The notes under the pieces were generated by a model. That model did no database searches, had not been told where the DNA came from, and was given only the letters and a program-made list of their open reading frames with translations. Both the position numbers and the translations under genes were made by a program. Below, one piece after another: positions 51,748 through 61,605 of a stretch of 64,000 bases of DNA. Source of the stretch: Chlorobiaceae bacterium (GTDB taxonomy: Bacteria > Bacteroidota > Chlorobiia > Chlorobiales > Chlorobiaceae); contig JAAXXY010000011.1 in the NCBI GenBank assembly GCA_013334225.1, forward strand, positions 1 through 64,000, given 5' to 3'. Position 1 is the first letter of the stretch. The number at the start of each line of letters is the position of its first letter.

Positions 51748-52653
51748 ATGGATGCAAGTACCAAGAACCGGTTGATCGATGCAGGACTCAGGACTGCCGA
51801 CTCCGGTATCGCTGACGAAGACGAGATATGGTCACATTACAGCAATGACAAGGTAGATATCGGTGAACGGCTGGCCAGCGTTATACGCACCCTGCATGCC
51901 GCAAACCCCCTCACGAGGAAATTGCGGGCGCTTTCCCTCGGTTCAAGCAGTGAGCCGCAGTTCCGGATTCTCGAAACCGCTTTTCGCGGGGGACTTTATC
52001 TGTTCGATATCGACCAGAAAGCGCTGGACATCGTAGAAGAAAGAATACGAAGGCAATATACCGATCATATTTCTACCATACAGGGTGATTATACCGGCAT
52101 CTCTCGGAACAGGGAGTACTGCAGAAATTTTCTCTCGGAGAAGCTCGATAACCGGAAAGTCGATCTGATAACCCTTCACCACTCATTGTACTATTGTGCG
52201 GAAGAATCCTGGTGTGGTCTTTTTGAAGAATTGCTCAGGCAATTCCTGGCCCATGAAGGGGCCGTTCATGCAGTGCTGATGGCAAACAGCAGTAACGACA
52301 AGCGTACTACAACATGGCTTTACAATCACTTCGCAGGTAAATTTTTCGGAGTCCGGAATAATCAGAGCCTGCCGGCATTGAAAAAGGAACTTGAACAATC
52401 ACGAATGTTCAGCAATTCACAGATCATGATCAGTACAAGCAACGTGAAATTTTTCGTGAACGACTTCGAAAAATTCATGAAAGTGATCTGGATGATTCTG
52501 CTGCACCCGAACGTTCATCGTTACAACGATGCGCAGAAAGAAGAAATCATCTCGTTTATCATCGACAACTTCTGGCTGAAAGGACAACCATTGCTGCAGA
52601 AACAGCATCACCTGGTGATTTATCGGGGTATGGATTTCAAAGGGATCATTTAA
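51748..52653 (+). CDS. Putative class I SAM-dependent methyltransferase
   Basis: 301 aa; RALSLGSSSEPQFRILETAFRGGLYLFDIDQKALDIVEERI, DLITLHHSLYY. Confidence 0.65.
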   Translation: MDASTKNRLIDAGLRTADSGIADEDEIWSHYSNDKVDIGERLASVIRTLHAANPLTRKLRALSLGSSSEPQFRILETAFRGGLYLFDIDQKALDIVEERIRRQYTDHISTIQGDYTGISRNREYCRNFLSEKLDNRKVDLITLHHSLYYCAEESWCGLFEELLRQFLAHEGAVHAVLMANSSNDKRTTTWLYNHFAGKFFGVRNNQSLPALKKELEQSRMFSNSQIMISTSNVKFFVNDFEKFMKVIWMILLHPNVHRYNDAQKEEIISFIIDNFWLKGQPLLQKQHHLVIYRGMDFKGII

Positions 52654-52722
52654 TCTCTAAGAGCAAGAGCAATGCTGCTATCCCGCTCTCCTCCTGACCC
52701 GAGCGGAATCTTGTCCGAACAG

Positions 52723-53196
52723 CTATCGCAGAGCCTGGATCAATGCAGGCAGAACAACAATGAGCAGCAGAAAGGTCAATGCCGGGCGCATGAGATTGAC
52801 CGGCCTGAGATTACCGAGCACAAAAGCCGTTACGACATGGTTCACCGCCGAAAAAGTAAAGAAAGTCAGCATGACAAGCACGATTGTAGCATCTGCATAT
52901 TTACCCCAGTTCGAAAGATAGATAAAACAGGCCACACAGGCCATTGCGGCATTTGCAAGTCCTGACTGGATCTGGTAAGCCCGGTTGTGTGGATAACCGA
53001 TTTTCCTCGAAGCGGCTTCGCCAAGGAAAAGCGATTCAAAAGCAGTAGTTCCCGACATGATCATGACAATGAACAGTCCAAGGATATGAAATCGTGATAC
53101 AGGAGACGAACCGTAATAGTATGAAAAAAATATAGCCGCTGAGACACCAAACGGACGAACCCATTCCATTACCGAGACCAGTTGCCTTTTTTTCAT
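52723..53196 (-). CDS. Four-TM membrane protein (DUF6790-like)
   Basis: 157 aa; TAFESLFLGEAASRKIGYPHNRAYQIQSGLANAAMA. Confidence 0.6.
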   Translation of the reverse strand: MKKRQLVSVMEWVRPFGVSAAIFFSYYYGSSPVSRFHILGLFIVMIMSGTTAFESLFLGEAASRKIGYPHNRAYQIQSGLANAAMACVACFIYLSNWGKYADATIVLVMLTFFTFSAVNHVVTAFVLGNLRPVNLMRPALTFLLLIVVLPALIQALR

Positions 53197-53250
53197 CGCA
53201 GAGAATGATTATTTGGTGTAGCAGAAGGACAGATGAAATTCATCCGCCAT

Positions 53251-53335
53251 TGTTATTACTCCAGCGATTTAATGTATTATACGTTTTAGCGCATATTGTC
53301 ATTCTGAGGCCGATGCAGTCGGATGAAGAATCCAT
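53251..53335 (+). repeat. MITE-like element, copy D (left half only)
   Basis: TGTTATTACTCCAGCGATTTAA...TTGTCATTCTGAGGCCGATGCAGTCGGATGAAGAATCCAT. Confidence 0.75.
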
Positions 53336-53348
53336 CAGCCAACCTCTT

Positions 53349-54293
53349 TCATCCGGAAACCGGTCCCCTAAGATTTTTTCCGTTATGAACCTCTACCGTA
53401 ATATGCACAAGTTCTTCATGAACGCTGAGGATCCGTTTGAAATAATCAGAATTTGCCTCTTCACTTGAAAATAATGATAAAATACAGGAGTACTTTCCCT
53501 TACCGACCCGCCATACATGAATGTCTGTTATTTCCGCTTTAATCCGACTTTCCCCTATAGCCTCATGTATTTCAGCAACAACAGGTGCATCCATTTCCGC
53601 GTCGAGCAGAATACGTCCCGAATCACGCAACAAACCGAAAGCCCAGACAGTAACGAGAACCGCTCCGGTAATTCCCATGAGAGGATCGAGCCAGTTCGCC
53701 CCCCAGTATTTTCCGCCGACCAATGCAACTATTGCGAGAACTGATGTCGCCGCATCTGAAAGCACATGGATATATGCGGATCGAAGGTTCAAATCGTGAT
53801 GGTGGTCATCATGTCCATGATGTTCATGGTGATGATGCTCGTGAGAATGATCATCCTTGAGCAGCCAGGCACAAACCAGATTGATCATCAGGCCTGCAAA
53901 AGCGATTGCAATTGCCTGAACGTAATGTATGGGCGAGGGGGAAAGCAGACGTTCAACGGATTGAAATAGCATCAGGCAGGCAATTATTACGAGAAATATG
54001 GCGCTCGTATATCCTCCAAGCACTTCTATTTTCCATGTTCCAAAAGAGAAACGGGTATCCCGTGCAAAATAACGTGCCGCCTTGTAAGCCATAACTGACA
54101 ATCCGAGCGCGAGAGCGTGAGAGCTCATATGCCAGCCATCGGCAAGCAGTGCCATTGAATTGAAAAGCCATCCTCCGGATATCTCGGCAACCATCATAAC
54201 AATGGTCAGCAAAACCGCCCATCGGGTTTTTTTTTCACCTAAAGGATTACCTTCATCAAAAATATGGGGATGCGGAAGATCAAAAACAGACAT
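53349..54293 (-). CDS. Cation diffusion facilitator (Zn/Cd efflux, CzcD/ZitB-like)
   Basis: 314 aa; NSMALLADGWHMSSHALALGLSVMAY, His-rich loop DDHSHEHHHHEHHGHDDHHHD. Confidence 0.9.
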   Translation of the reverse strand: MSVFDLPHPHIFDEGNPLGEKKTRWAVLLTIVMMVAEISGGWLFNSMALLADGWHMSSHALALGLSVMAYKAARYFARDTRFSFGTWKIEVLGGYTSAIFLVIIACLMLFQSVERLLSPSPIHYVQAIAIAFAGLMINLVCAWLLKDDHSHEHHHHEHHGHDDHHHDLNLRSAYIHVLSDAATSVLAIVALVGGKYWGANWLDPLMGITGAVLVTVWAFGLLRDSGRILLDAEMDAPVVAEIHEAIGESRIKAEITDIHVWRVGKGKYSCILSLFSSEEANSDYFKRILSVHEELVHITVEVHNGKNLRGPVSG

Positions 54294-54457
54294 GGCCGGG
54301 TTTCTCTTTCAGGGTTTCCTGTCTCTTTATCGAAAACACTCGGGAAAAAATATAAACGAAAGTTTCTGTTGCCATTCAAAAGGCACAAGAATCAGCCTGA
54401 TATGAATCCTGAATAAATTCATTTTATATCGCCTGAATAACGACCGCTTGCGGCGTA

Positions 54458-54470
54458 TTACTTTAAGTAA
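54458..54470. promoter_or_regulatory. Palindrome TTACTT-T-AAGTAA upstream of the 54601 gene
   Basis: Direct reading; AT-rich region. Confidence 0.35.
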
Positions 54471-54529
54471 ATCAAGTATTATTTAAAATTTATTACGTTA
54501 ATTCTACAAATAATTAAAAATTATTTTAA

Positions 54530-54544
54530 AATAATAGTATTATT
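54530..54544. promoter_or_regulatory. Palindrome AATAATA-G-TATTATT upstream of the 54601 gene
   Basis: Direct reading; AT-rich region. Confidence 0.35.
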
Positions 54545-54600
54545 ACTTTAAATAACACTTTGCATGCTGATGTATTTTATATGTCTCTAATTTTAATATT

Positions 54601-55827
54601 ATGGCATCTGTCAGACAGCAGAAACTGAAGATTACTGAAAAAAGCCATTGGATCAATTATCATCCGGAAGCGGGATATAAAAAACATGCAAGGCTGCTTG
54701 ATAATGACATTGTCCACACATGGATAGACTCAGAAAAAGATGTGGTTCTCGATTTTCTGGATACCGAGCTTTTACAGACAGTGCTTTCCGAAGCCGGACT
54801 TATTGACAAGCAGTTCCATATCATTTTTGACCTCAACCATGTGTCCGATATATCTTACCGGTACAAGCTCGGAATAACCGAGCTGCTCTTTCACTGGGAA
54901 CCTTACCTTGGGAGTATCTGCTTCTTCAACATTTGTCCCTCGATGTTGACGGTCGTTCGGTCGTTTGCATATATCGCCCCTGAAAAAATCTGCGTCTTCC
55001 AGTCTTTCAGCTATAAAGAGGCATTGCAGAATATCATGTCATTCAAGGCCGGCGACAATTATGCTGAAAAATCCTCAATTGTCAATACTCTCGATTCTTC
55101 GGATCCAAAGAAGCAGTTCCTGAGCGCCGTTACAAAAATCTCATGGCTCAACATGCTTGATGTCCAGATACCGATACCTGCTCCCGACAGTATATACTTT
55201 GAATTTTTTCAGGCGCTCGAAGCCTTGCGCCTCGATCTTATGGCTAAAGACGATGAAAATGAAAAAGAAATAAAATTGCTAAAACAGGATTGCGAAAACC
55301 GTATAACTCAAATGAACATAAAAATGAACGCACAATCAGAAGTAAACAAAAAGACCGTTCAGGACCTGAAAAAAGAAGTTGCGGAACTGAGAACAACAGT
55401 TGCGACACAGGATATGGAATTGACAAGAATTTCCACAGCGATAGCGGAAAAAACCGGCAAACTCAGAAAACTTCTCGATCAGATCTCTGTACTTGATATC
55501 GAACCTTCCCTAAAATATTCAATGACGAATTCCTGCCTGAGCCTTATAGAAACCCAGACTATCGAAAAAAGGCTTGATGTGGAACTGACAGAATCCGATT
55601 CTGTTTTCCTTTCCAAACTTCAGAAAAAGCATCCCAATCTCAACCAGAGGGAAATGAGAATCGCTCTCTTTGTCAAACTCAACCATGACACGAAAGATAT
55701 TGCAACCTCTCTGGGCATTTCGACAAGGGGAATGGAAAGTATCCGCTACAGGATGCATAAAAAGCTGGGACTTGGCAAACACCAGTCAATAAAAACGTAT
55801 CTTTCCGATGTAGTGATGGGCATGTAG
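54601..55827 (+). CDS. Coiled-coil protein with C-terminal LuxR-like HTH
   Basis: 408 aa; C-terminal LNQREMRIALFVKLNHDTKDIATSLGISTRGMESIRYRMHKKLGLGKHQSIKTYL. Confidence 0.75.
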   Translation: MASVRQQKLKITEKSHWINYHPEAGYKKHARLLDNDIVHTWIDSEKDVVLDFLDTELLQTVLSEAGLIDKQFHIIFDLNHVSDISYRYKLGITELLFHWEPYLGSICFFNICPSMLTVVRSFAYIAPEKICVFQSFSYKEALQNIMSFKAGDNYAEKSSIVNTLDSSDPKKQFLSAVTKISWLNMLDVQIPIPAPDSIYFEFFQALEALRLDLMAKDDENEKEIKLLKQDCENRITQMNIKMNAQSEVNKKTVQDLKKEVAELRTTVATQDMELTRISTAIAEKTGKLRKLLDQISVLDIEPSLKYSMTNSCLSLIETQTIEKRLDVELTESDSVFLSKLQKKHPNLNQREMRIALFVKLNHDTKDIATSLGISTRGMESIRYRMHKKLGLGKHQSIKTYLSDVVMGM

Positions 55828-55867
55828 AAAAAATAAAAACTTTTTTTCCTGGAACACTCAAAAATGT

Positions 55868-56419
55868 ATGAAAGTGAAAAAAGTACTCGTTACATCAATG
55901 CTGATAACCGTTCTCGGATCAGCATCTGCCTTTGCAAACACGTATGTCAGCGCTTCAGCAGGGCTCGGGCTCCCGAACAGATGGCAGGAAACAGGCTATA
56001 CGACCGATGTCGATACCAATCTTGCTATAAACGGCGCCATCGGATATGATTTCGGATCGACAAGGCTGGAAGCTGCTGCCGGATACCAGAAGCACGACCA
56101 TAAGAATACCTCTGACGATTTTTCGGTACTTTCCTTCATGGCAAACGGTTATTACGATTTCCACGGCACGTCGAACGTAACACCTTATCTTATGGCTGGC
56201 GCCGGAATAGGTTCTTTCAATGTATCCTGGGATACCAGAAATACGAGTTCTTTTATCTGGCAGGTTGGTGCAGGTATGGGAATCAAAATCGATAAAAACC
56301 TCTCTTTTGATTTTGGATACAGGTATCTCAAACCGGAAGGCCTCGTTTGCCCGACGGATGAAAACAAGATAACCTGGAGCAGCAATAATTTTCTGGTCGG
56401 CCTCAGGTACGGATTCTGA
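55868..56419 (+). CDS. Outer-membrane beta-barrel protein
   Basis: 183 aa; signal MKVKKVLVTSMLITVLGSASAFA, alternating strands, ends FLVGLRYGF. Confidence 0.82.
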   Translation: MKVKKVLVTSMLITVLGSASAFANTYVSASAGLGLPNRWQETGYTTDVDTNLAINGAIGYDFGSTRLEAAAGYQKHDHKNTSDDFSVLSFMANGYYDFHGTSNVTPYLMAGAGIGSFNVSWDTRNTSSFIWQVGAGMGIKIDKNLSFDFGYRYLKPEGLVCPTDENKITWSSNNFLVGLRYGF

Positions 56420-56438
56420 ACCAGGAATACAATCCGAT

Positions 56439-56474
56439 AAAAAAAACCGGAGTTTCAGTCACTCCGGTTTTTTT
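56439..56474. terminator. Bidirectional terminator
   Basis: AAAAAACCGGAGT-TTCAGTC-ACTCCGGTTTTTTT between convergent genes. Confidence 0.9.
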
Positions 56475-56512
56475 ACTGACAGTCATTATCAGTGGTGATT
56501 TTTTATGGTTGG

Positions 56513-57007
56513 TTATTTCTTCAGAAAAACCCCCAGGTCTTCCAGCAGCGCCTGCAGGTCCTCCTCATGTGTCACCTCATCCTGCAGGATCTGTATGGCA
56601 ATATTGTAGGTTACCGGATCTTTCAAACCGATTTCCTGAATGATGCTGTTGTAGGTTGATATGGCACACTGTTCACCGGAAATGTTCTGTTCGAGAATTT
56701 TCCGGACAAACGGATCGTCGGGAGCTTCATAACCACAGTTAGTCCATTCGAACCACTGCTTTGGCGAAGTGAGAGGTGTTCCGCCGAGCTGGATGATCCG
56801 GGTGCTGACCATATCGGCATGACGAAGTTCATCCGCCGCATGCTGCATGAGCTCCGCCATCACGGCATCCTTCATCGGCCCCTGAACAACCTTGGCTCCC
56901 AGCCAGTACTGGTAGTAGGCAAGCCATTCATCGGCAAAAGCCTTGTTCAGCAGTTCAAGGACCCTTTCCAGGTTTTCTCCCACTATCTCACGTCCTCTTG
57001 TACCCAT
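56513..57007 (-). CDS. Ferritin-like protein (DpsL/thioferritin-like)
   Basis: 164 aa; FADEWLAYYQYWLGA, ADELRHADMVSTRI, Cys pair in NCGYEAPDDPFVRKILEQNISGEQCAIS, DEVTHEEDL. Confidence 0.75.
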   Translation of the reverse strand: MGTRGREIVGENLERVLELLNKAFADEWLAYYQYWLGAKVVQGPMKDAVMAELMQHAADELRHADMVSTRIIQLGGTPLTSPKQWFEWTNCGYEAPDDPFVRKILEQNISGEQCAISTYNSIIQEIGLKDPVTYNIAIQILQDEVTHEEDLQALLEDLGVFLKK

Positions 57008-57090
57008 GTAAAACCTCCTTTATGAATGTATTTGCAGGAAAGGCAATGATCTCAGATATATGATTGCTCAGGCCAATATCCGTAAAATAA

Positions 57091-58419
57091 TCAACTTCCC
57101 GGTTTAATGTCACATGATGCATCCTGCACAAGCGGTTCAGGCTCGGCAGGTTCCGCAGGCTCAGGAAGGTTGGAATAAAAACGCCATTCCTTGTTCACAA
57201 TCCTCGCTCCGTGACCGAATGTGAAATAGGACCATGCCCACTGGAGAATAACAAACAGCCGGTGTTTGATCCCGCTCAGGTAGTAAATATGTACCGCAAG
57301 CCATATAATCCATGCAGAAAGGCCTGAAAGCCTGACATTTCCTCTTTCGGCTATCGATGCATTTTTACCGATGGTTGCCATCTGCCCTTTATCGTGATAG
57401 TGAAACGGTTTTCGCTGCAATCCAGTGATATCGAGAATAATATTTTCACCTATTGCCTGCCCCTCCTGAATCGCTACAGATGCAAGACCAGGAAGGGTAC
57501 CGCCGTTCTGAAGGGCAAAATGCGCCTGGTCCCCGCCGACAAATACATTGGGATAACCTGGAACAGACAGATCTTCAAGGACGATAATCCTGTTGGTCTG
57601 ATCGGTTTCGAAACCGATATTTTTTCCTATGCTTGTTGCCCGGACACCGGCTGCCCAGAGCACCGTACCAGCCTCTATTCTTTCGATGCCGACCTGAATA
57701 CCATCGGAATCTATTTTATTGACCAGACTGCAGGTCCAGACCTGTACTCCGAGTTTTTCGAGCGCACGAGTTGCCTTGCTTGACATTTCGGGTGAAAAAG
57801 TCTGAAGAATCCTGGATGCGGAATGCACAATAAAAATCCGTGTAAGCTTCGGATCGATGTTCCTGTAATATTTGGACAGGTAATAGCGGCTCATCTCGCC
57901 TATGGAACCTGCCAGCTCGACTCCGGTGGGTCCTCCGCCGACGATAACGAATGTGAGCAGCTTTTTTTTCTCATGAGGGTCCTGAGAGCGTTCAGCATTT
58001 TCAAACGCCTCCATAACCCTCCTGCGGATTTCTGCTGCCTGTGCGATGGTTTTCAATCCGGGAGCGAATTCCTCCCATTCATTATGGCCAAAATAGTGGT
58101 GCTTCGCTCCGCAGGTCAGGACAAGGTAATCGTAAGTGATTTCACCAAAATCCGTAAAAACTATCCTTGCACGGGGATCGACCGTTTTCACCACTCCCTT
58201 GAATACCGTTACATTTCTGTATTTCGACAGCATCATCCGCAAGGGATAGGCTATTTCACCGGCATTCAGGGCAGACATTGCAACCTGGTAAAGCAGCGGC
58301 TGAAACAGATGATAGTTGTTTTTGTCGATCAAAGTCACCTTCAGCCCCTCTCTGTTGCGAAGCTTTTTAGCGACATTGAGACCGGCAAAACCTCCACCAA
58401 CGATAACGACATGCTTCAT
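57091..58419 (-). CDS. NAD(P)/FAD-dependent oxidoreductase (NDH-2-like)
   Basis: 442 aa; VVIVGGGFAGLNVAKKLRN, LIDKNNYHLFQPLLYQVAMSALN, VIVGGGPTGVELAGSIGEM. Confidence 0.88.
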   Translation of the reverse strand: MKHVVIVGGGFAGLNVAKKLRNREGLKVTLIDKNNYHLFQPLLYQVAMSALNAGEIAYPLRMMLSKYRNVTVFKGVVKTVDPRARIVFTDFGEITYDYLVLTCGAKHHYFGHNEWEEFAPGLKTIAQAAEIRRRVMEAFENAERSQDPHEKKKLLTFVIVGGGPTGVELAGSIGEMSRYYLSKYYRNIDPKLTRIFIVHSASRILQTFSPEMSSKATRALEKLGVQVWTCSLVNKIDSDGIQVGIERIEAGTVLWAAGVRATSIGKNIGFETDQTNRIIVLEDLSVPGYPNVFVGGDQAHFALQNGGTLPGLASVAIQEGQAIGENIILDITGLQRKPFHYHDKGQMATIGKNASIAERGNVRLSGLSAWIIWLAVHIYYLSGIKHRLFVILQWAWSYFTFGHGARIVNKEWRFYSNLPEPAEPAEPEPLVQDASCDIKPGS

Positions 58420-58523
58420 GATTCACGACGAGGGTATTGCAATAAGAAAATACCATTTCAACACTTAATTAATATAGGCATTAAACGAATACCTCCTAAA
58501 ATATTCAGAATAAAATCACAATC

Positions 58524-58830
58524 GTGAATACCCGGGCAACACTGCATGTCAACGATGAATACAATCATTTTCACCTGAAAACGGAACGCATTCGGACAAC
58601 TGTCATTTTAGCCGTGATCCAGAATGCCATTAAATTCACCCATGAAGGACATATTGAATTCGGATACGAAATAAATGGGGAGATGCTCGAGTTTTATGTC
58701 CTTGATACCGGAACAGGTATTCCGGAATGATGTGAATACAAATTATCCTCCTTTAAAATGACAATCCTCATCGCTGAAGATGACGGGGCGTCTTCCCTGC
58801 TGGTGAAATCAGGCTCGAAGGAAAAAAAGA
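58524..58830 (+). pseudogene. Remnant of a hybrid histidine kinase / response regulator
   Basis: 58524-58730: [42 protein letters not shown] (HATPase N and G1 boxes) then stop; 58758 onward: MTILIAEDDGASSLLV (receiver start) then degenerates. Confidence 0.75.
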
Positions 58831-58841
58831 TGATCAAACAA

Positions 58842-61514
58842 CTATTTCAGAAAGACGAACATGTTTTTCCTGAGGATGAATTTCACCGTTTCTATGACAG
58901 GTATAATCGTAGCGGCAGCTGCGATTACAATCAGCCAGTCTTCAGCGCTCAACAGAAATGTTCCGAAAGGTTTACGGAGAACCGGAAGCAGAATGATGAG
59001 CCCAAGCAGGACAAGCTCCCAGGCAACTGCAAGATTGAGCCATTTGTTGGCAAACGGACGCTTGAGTATTGAATCTTTTTCGGAACGGAAATTGTAAGCT
59101 TTGAAGAACTGGATCAGTACAAGTGAAACGAATGTCATCGTCATCGATTCCACGAGAGAGCGTCCTGAAGCAAGTGCCCACTGGAACAGAGAAAGATTGA
59201 CGAAGGAAGACCAGATGCCGCCGGTGAGCATGAGCAAAACGACAGGCCTGGAAAATATCCCCTTTTTCGGATCGTTCGGTTTGCGCTTCATGATATCCCG
59301 TTCAGGCGGATCGACGGCAAGAGCAAGTGCGGGAAGCCCGTCAGTAGCGAGGTTCACGTAAAGGATCTGTACAGCCGTAAGGGGAAGTGGAATACCCATG
59401 AAAGTAGCGAATGTCATCAGGCCAAGTTCCCCTATGTTAGAAGAAAGAAGATAGGTAAGGTACTTTTTGATGTTGTCGTATATACCCCGTCCTTCTTCCA
59501 CGGCAGCCACAATCGAGGCGAAGTTGTCGTCCGTCAGCATCATGGCCGATGCCTCCTTCGAAACATCGGTTCCGGTTATCCCCATGGAAATTCCGATATC
59601 CGCTTTCTTCAGGGCCGGAGCATCGTTGACACCGTCGCCGGTCATCGCTACAACCTCACCGCTCTTCTGCAAGGCTTCGACAATACGCAGCTTGTGCTCG
59701 GGGGCTACCCGGGCAAAAACCGAGATGGTGCCGACAGAACGGTACAGCTCTTCTTGGCTCATTGCACTGAGCATCACACCGGTCACGACAGAGGTGCCTT
59801 GCTGAAGAATACCGAGTTCAACCGCAATAGCTTCAGCTGTCAATGGATGATCGCCGGTAATCATGACCGGCCGGATTCCGGCCTCTTTGCAGCGACGGAC
59901 GGCATCCTTCGCTTCTATTCTCGGCGGATCGATCATGCCGGCAAAACCGATGAAGGTCATGTTCCGGGAAGCACTGCCGATATCTGAAACATCTCGGAAG
60001 GAAAATCCGAGAACACGAAGCGCTTTTTTCCCGAGATTATCGGCTTCCCGGAGAAGCATGGTACGCATCTGTTCGTCGATTTGCACAATGCCGCTGTCGG
60101 TCATGACAGAAGTACAGTCCGGCAGAATAGCCTCAGGTGCCCCCTTGCTGTATGCTTTCAGTGAAGATCCTGTCCTGTTCAGGGTGATCATCCTTCGGGT
60201 TTCGGAAGAAAAAGGCAGCTCATCAATACGTTCATGAAGATCCTGCAGTTGCAGCTCGTCGAGTCCGGCCTTTCGTGCAGCAACAAGAAGAGCGCCTTCC
60301 GTGGGATCGCCGGCAACAGACCATTTTCCCTCACTGTCCTTCCGAAGCCGGGCATCGTTGCACAGGACACCGGCAAGAAGAAGCTCCTGGAGCGTTCCCG
60401 GCAACCCGCTCCCGTCAACGGTAGCGAAAACACCTTCTGGAAGGTAGCCTGAACCGCTCACTTCAACCAGTTTGCCTGACACATGGAATGCCCGGACGGT
60501 CATCTCGTCACGGGTCAGTGTGCCGGTTTTGTCGGAACAGATTACCGTCGTGCTCCCGAGGGTTTCGACTACCGGAAGGCGACGCATGAGTGCATTGCGC
60601 TTCACCATCCGCTGGACCCCGAGTGCGAGTGAAATGGTCACGACTGCCGGCAGGGCTTCGGGGACGACGGCAACAGCAAGGGCAATACCGAAGATCAGTA
60701 TCTCGACGAATGGCTGTCCCCTGAAAATACCGAGGATAACTATAAACAGAACAATGACCGATGCAGCTCTTGCCAGGGTAGAGCCAACCTTGTCCAGGTT
60801 TTTCTGGAGAGGTGTTTTTTCTGTTTCCACGGTCTGCAACATGGCCGCGATGCGGCCGAATTCAGTCTGCATACCTGTTTCTGTAACAACTGCTACAGCC
60901 CGCCCGTAGCTGATGGTTGTTCCGGCAAAAACCATATTTTTCCGGTCTCCGGGACCAGCTTCAGCTGCAACTATTACTGCCGAATCTTTTTCTGAAGGGA
61001 GCGATTCCCCGGTAAGGGATGCTTCTTCCACCCTGAGGTTGATGGACTGCACCAGTCTCGCATCGGCAGGAACACGATCACCGGCAGCAAGAAAGACAAT
61101 ATCGCCCGGAACGATGTTTTCCGCATCGATGACAATTTCCTTTCCCTCTCGTTTAACCTTTGCAAGAGGAGCTGCCATTTTTTTCAGCGCTTCGATAGCC
61201 TTTTCGGCACGGTATTCCTGAAAAAACCCGAGCAATACAGCAAAAACAACAATCACCGCTATTGCCACCGCTTCAGCTGCATGCCCGAGAAACGCGGAAA
61301 GCACCGTCGCTATCAGGAGCGTGATGATGAGCACATTGCGGAACTGCTGCAGTAGAAGAAGCCACGGGCCTGTCTTTTTCTCGGCAAGAATGCGGTTCGG
61401 CCCGATTCTTTCGAGTCTCGCTGCGGCTTCGGATGAACTCAGGCCATCAGAATCAGACTGTGTCTGTTCGAAAACCTGTTCAAGGGAAAGTGAGTGAAGA
61501 AAACGACTGGACAT
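58842..61514 (-). CDS. Cation-transporting P-type ATPase (Ca2+-type, P2A-like)
   Basis: 890 aa; DKTGTLTRDEM, TGESLPSEK, MTGDGVNDAPALKKADIGISMG, ten-TM layout. Confidence 0.92.
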   Translation of the reverse strand: MSSRFLHSLSLEQVFEQTQSDSDGLSSSEAAARLERIGPNRILAEKKTGPWLLLLQQFRNVLIITLLIATVLSAFLGHAAEAVAIAVIVVFAVLLGFFQEYRAEKAIEALKKMAAPLAKVKREGKEIVIDAENIVPGDIVFLAAGDRVPADARLVQSINLRVEEASLTGESLPSEKDSAVIVAAEAGPGDRKNMVFAGTTISYGRAVAVVTETGMQTEFGRIAAMLQTVETEKTPLQKNLDKVGSTLARAASVIVLFIVILGIFRGQPFVEILIFGIALAVAVVPEALPAVVTISLALGVQRMVKRNALMRRLPVVETLGSTTVICSDKTGTLTRDEMTVRAFHVSGKLVEVSGSGYLPEGVFATVDGSGLPGTLQELLLAGVLCNDARLRKDSEGKWSVAGDPTEGALLVAARKAGLDELQLQDLHERIDELPFSSETRRMITLNRTGSSLKAYSKGAPEAILPDCTSVMTDSGIVQIDEQMRTMLLREADNLGKKALRVLGFSFRDVSDIGSASRNMTFIGFAGMIDPPRIEAKDAVRRCKEAGIRPVMITGDHPLTAEAIAVELGILQQGTSVVTGVMLSAMSQEELYRSVGTISVFARVAPEHKLRIVEALQKSGEVVAMTGDGVNDAPALKKADIGISMGITGTDVSKEASAMMLTDDNFASIVAAVEEGRGIYDNIKKYLTYLLSSNIGELGLMTFATFMGIPLPLTAVQILYVNLATDGLPALALAVDPPERDIMKRKPNDPKKGIFSRPVVLLMLTGGIWSSFVNLSLFQWALASGRSLVESMTMTFVSLVLIQFFKAYNFRSEKDSILKRPFANKWLNLAVAWELVLLGLIILLPVLRKPFGTFLLSAEDWLIVIAAAATIIPVIETVKFILRKNMFVFLK

Positions 61515-61605
61515 GATATAATCTTAAATTATCAGGTTCGTTCGAACTTGTTCATGCAATCAGGAATCGTATCCGTAAACACTCTGGTTTTAAACCGGAA
61601 CCAGC

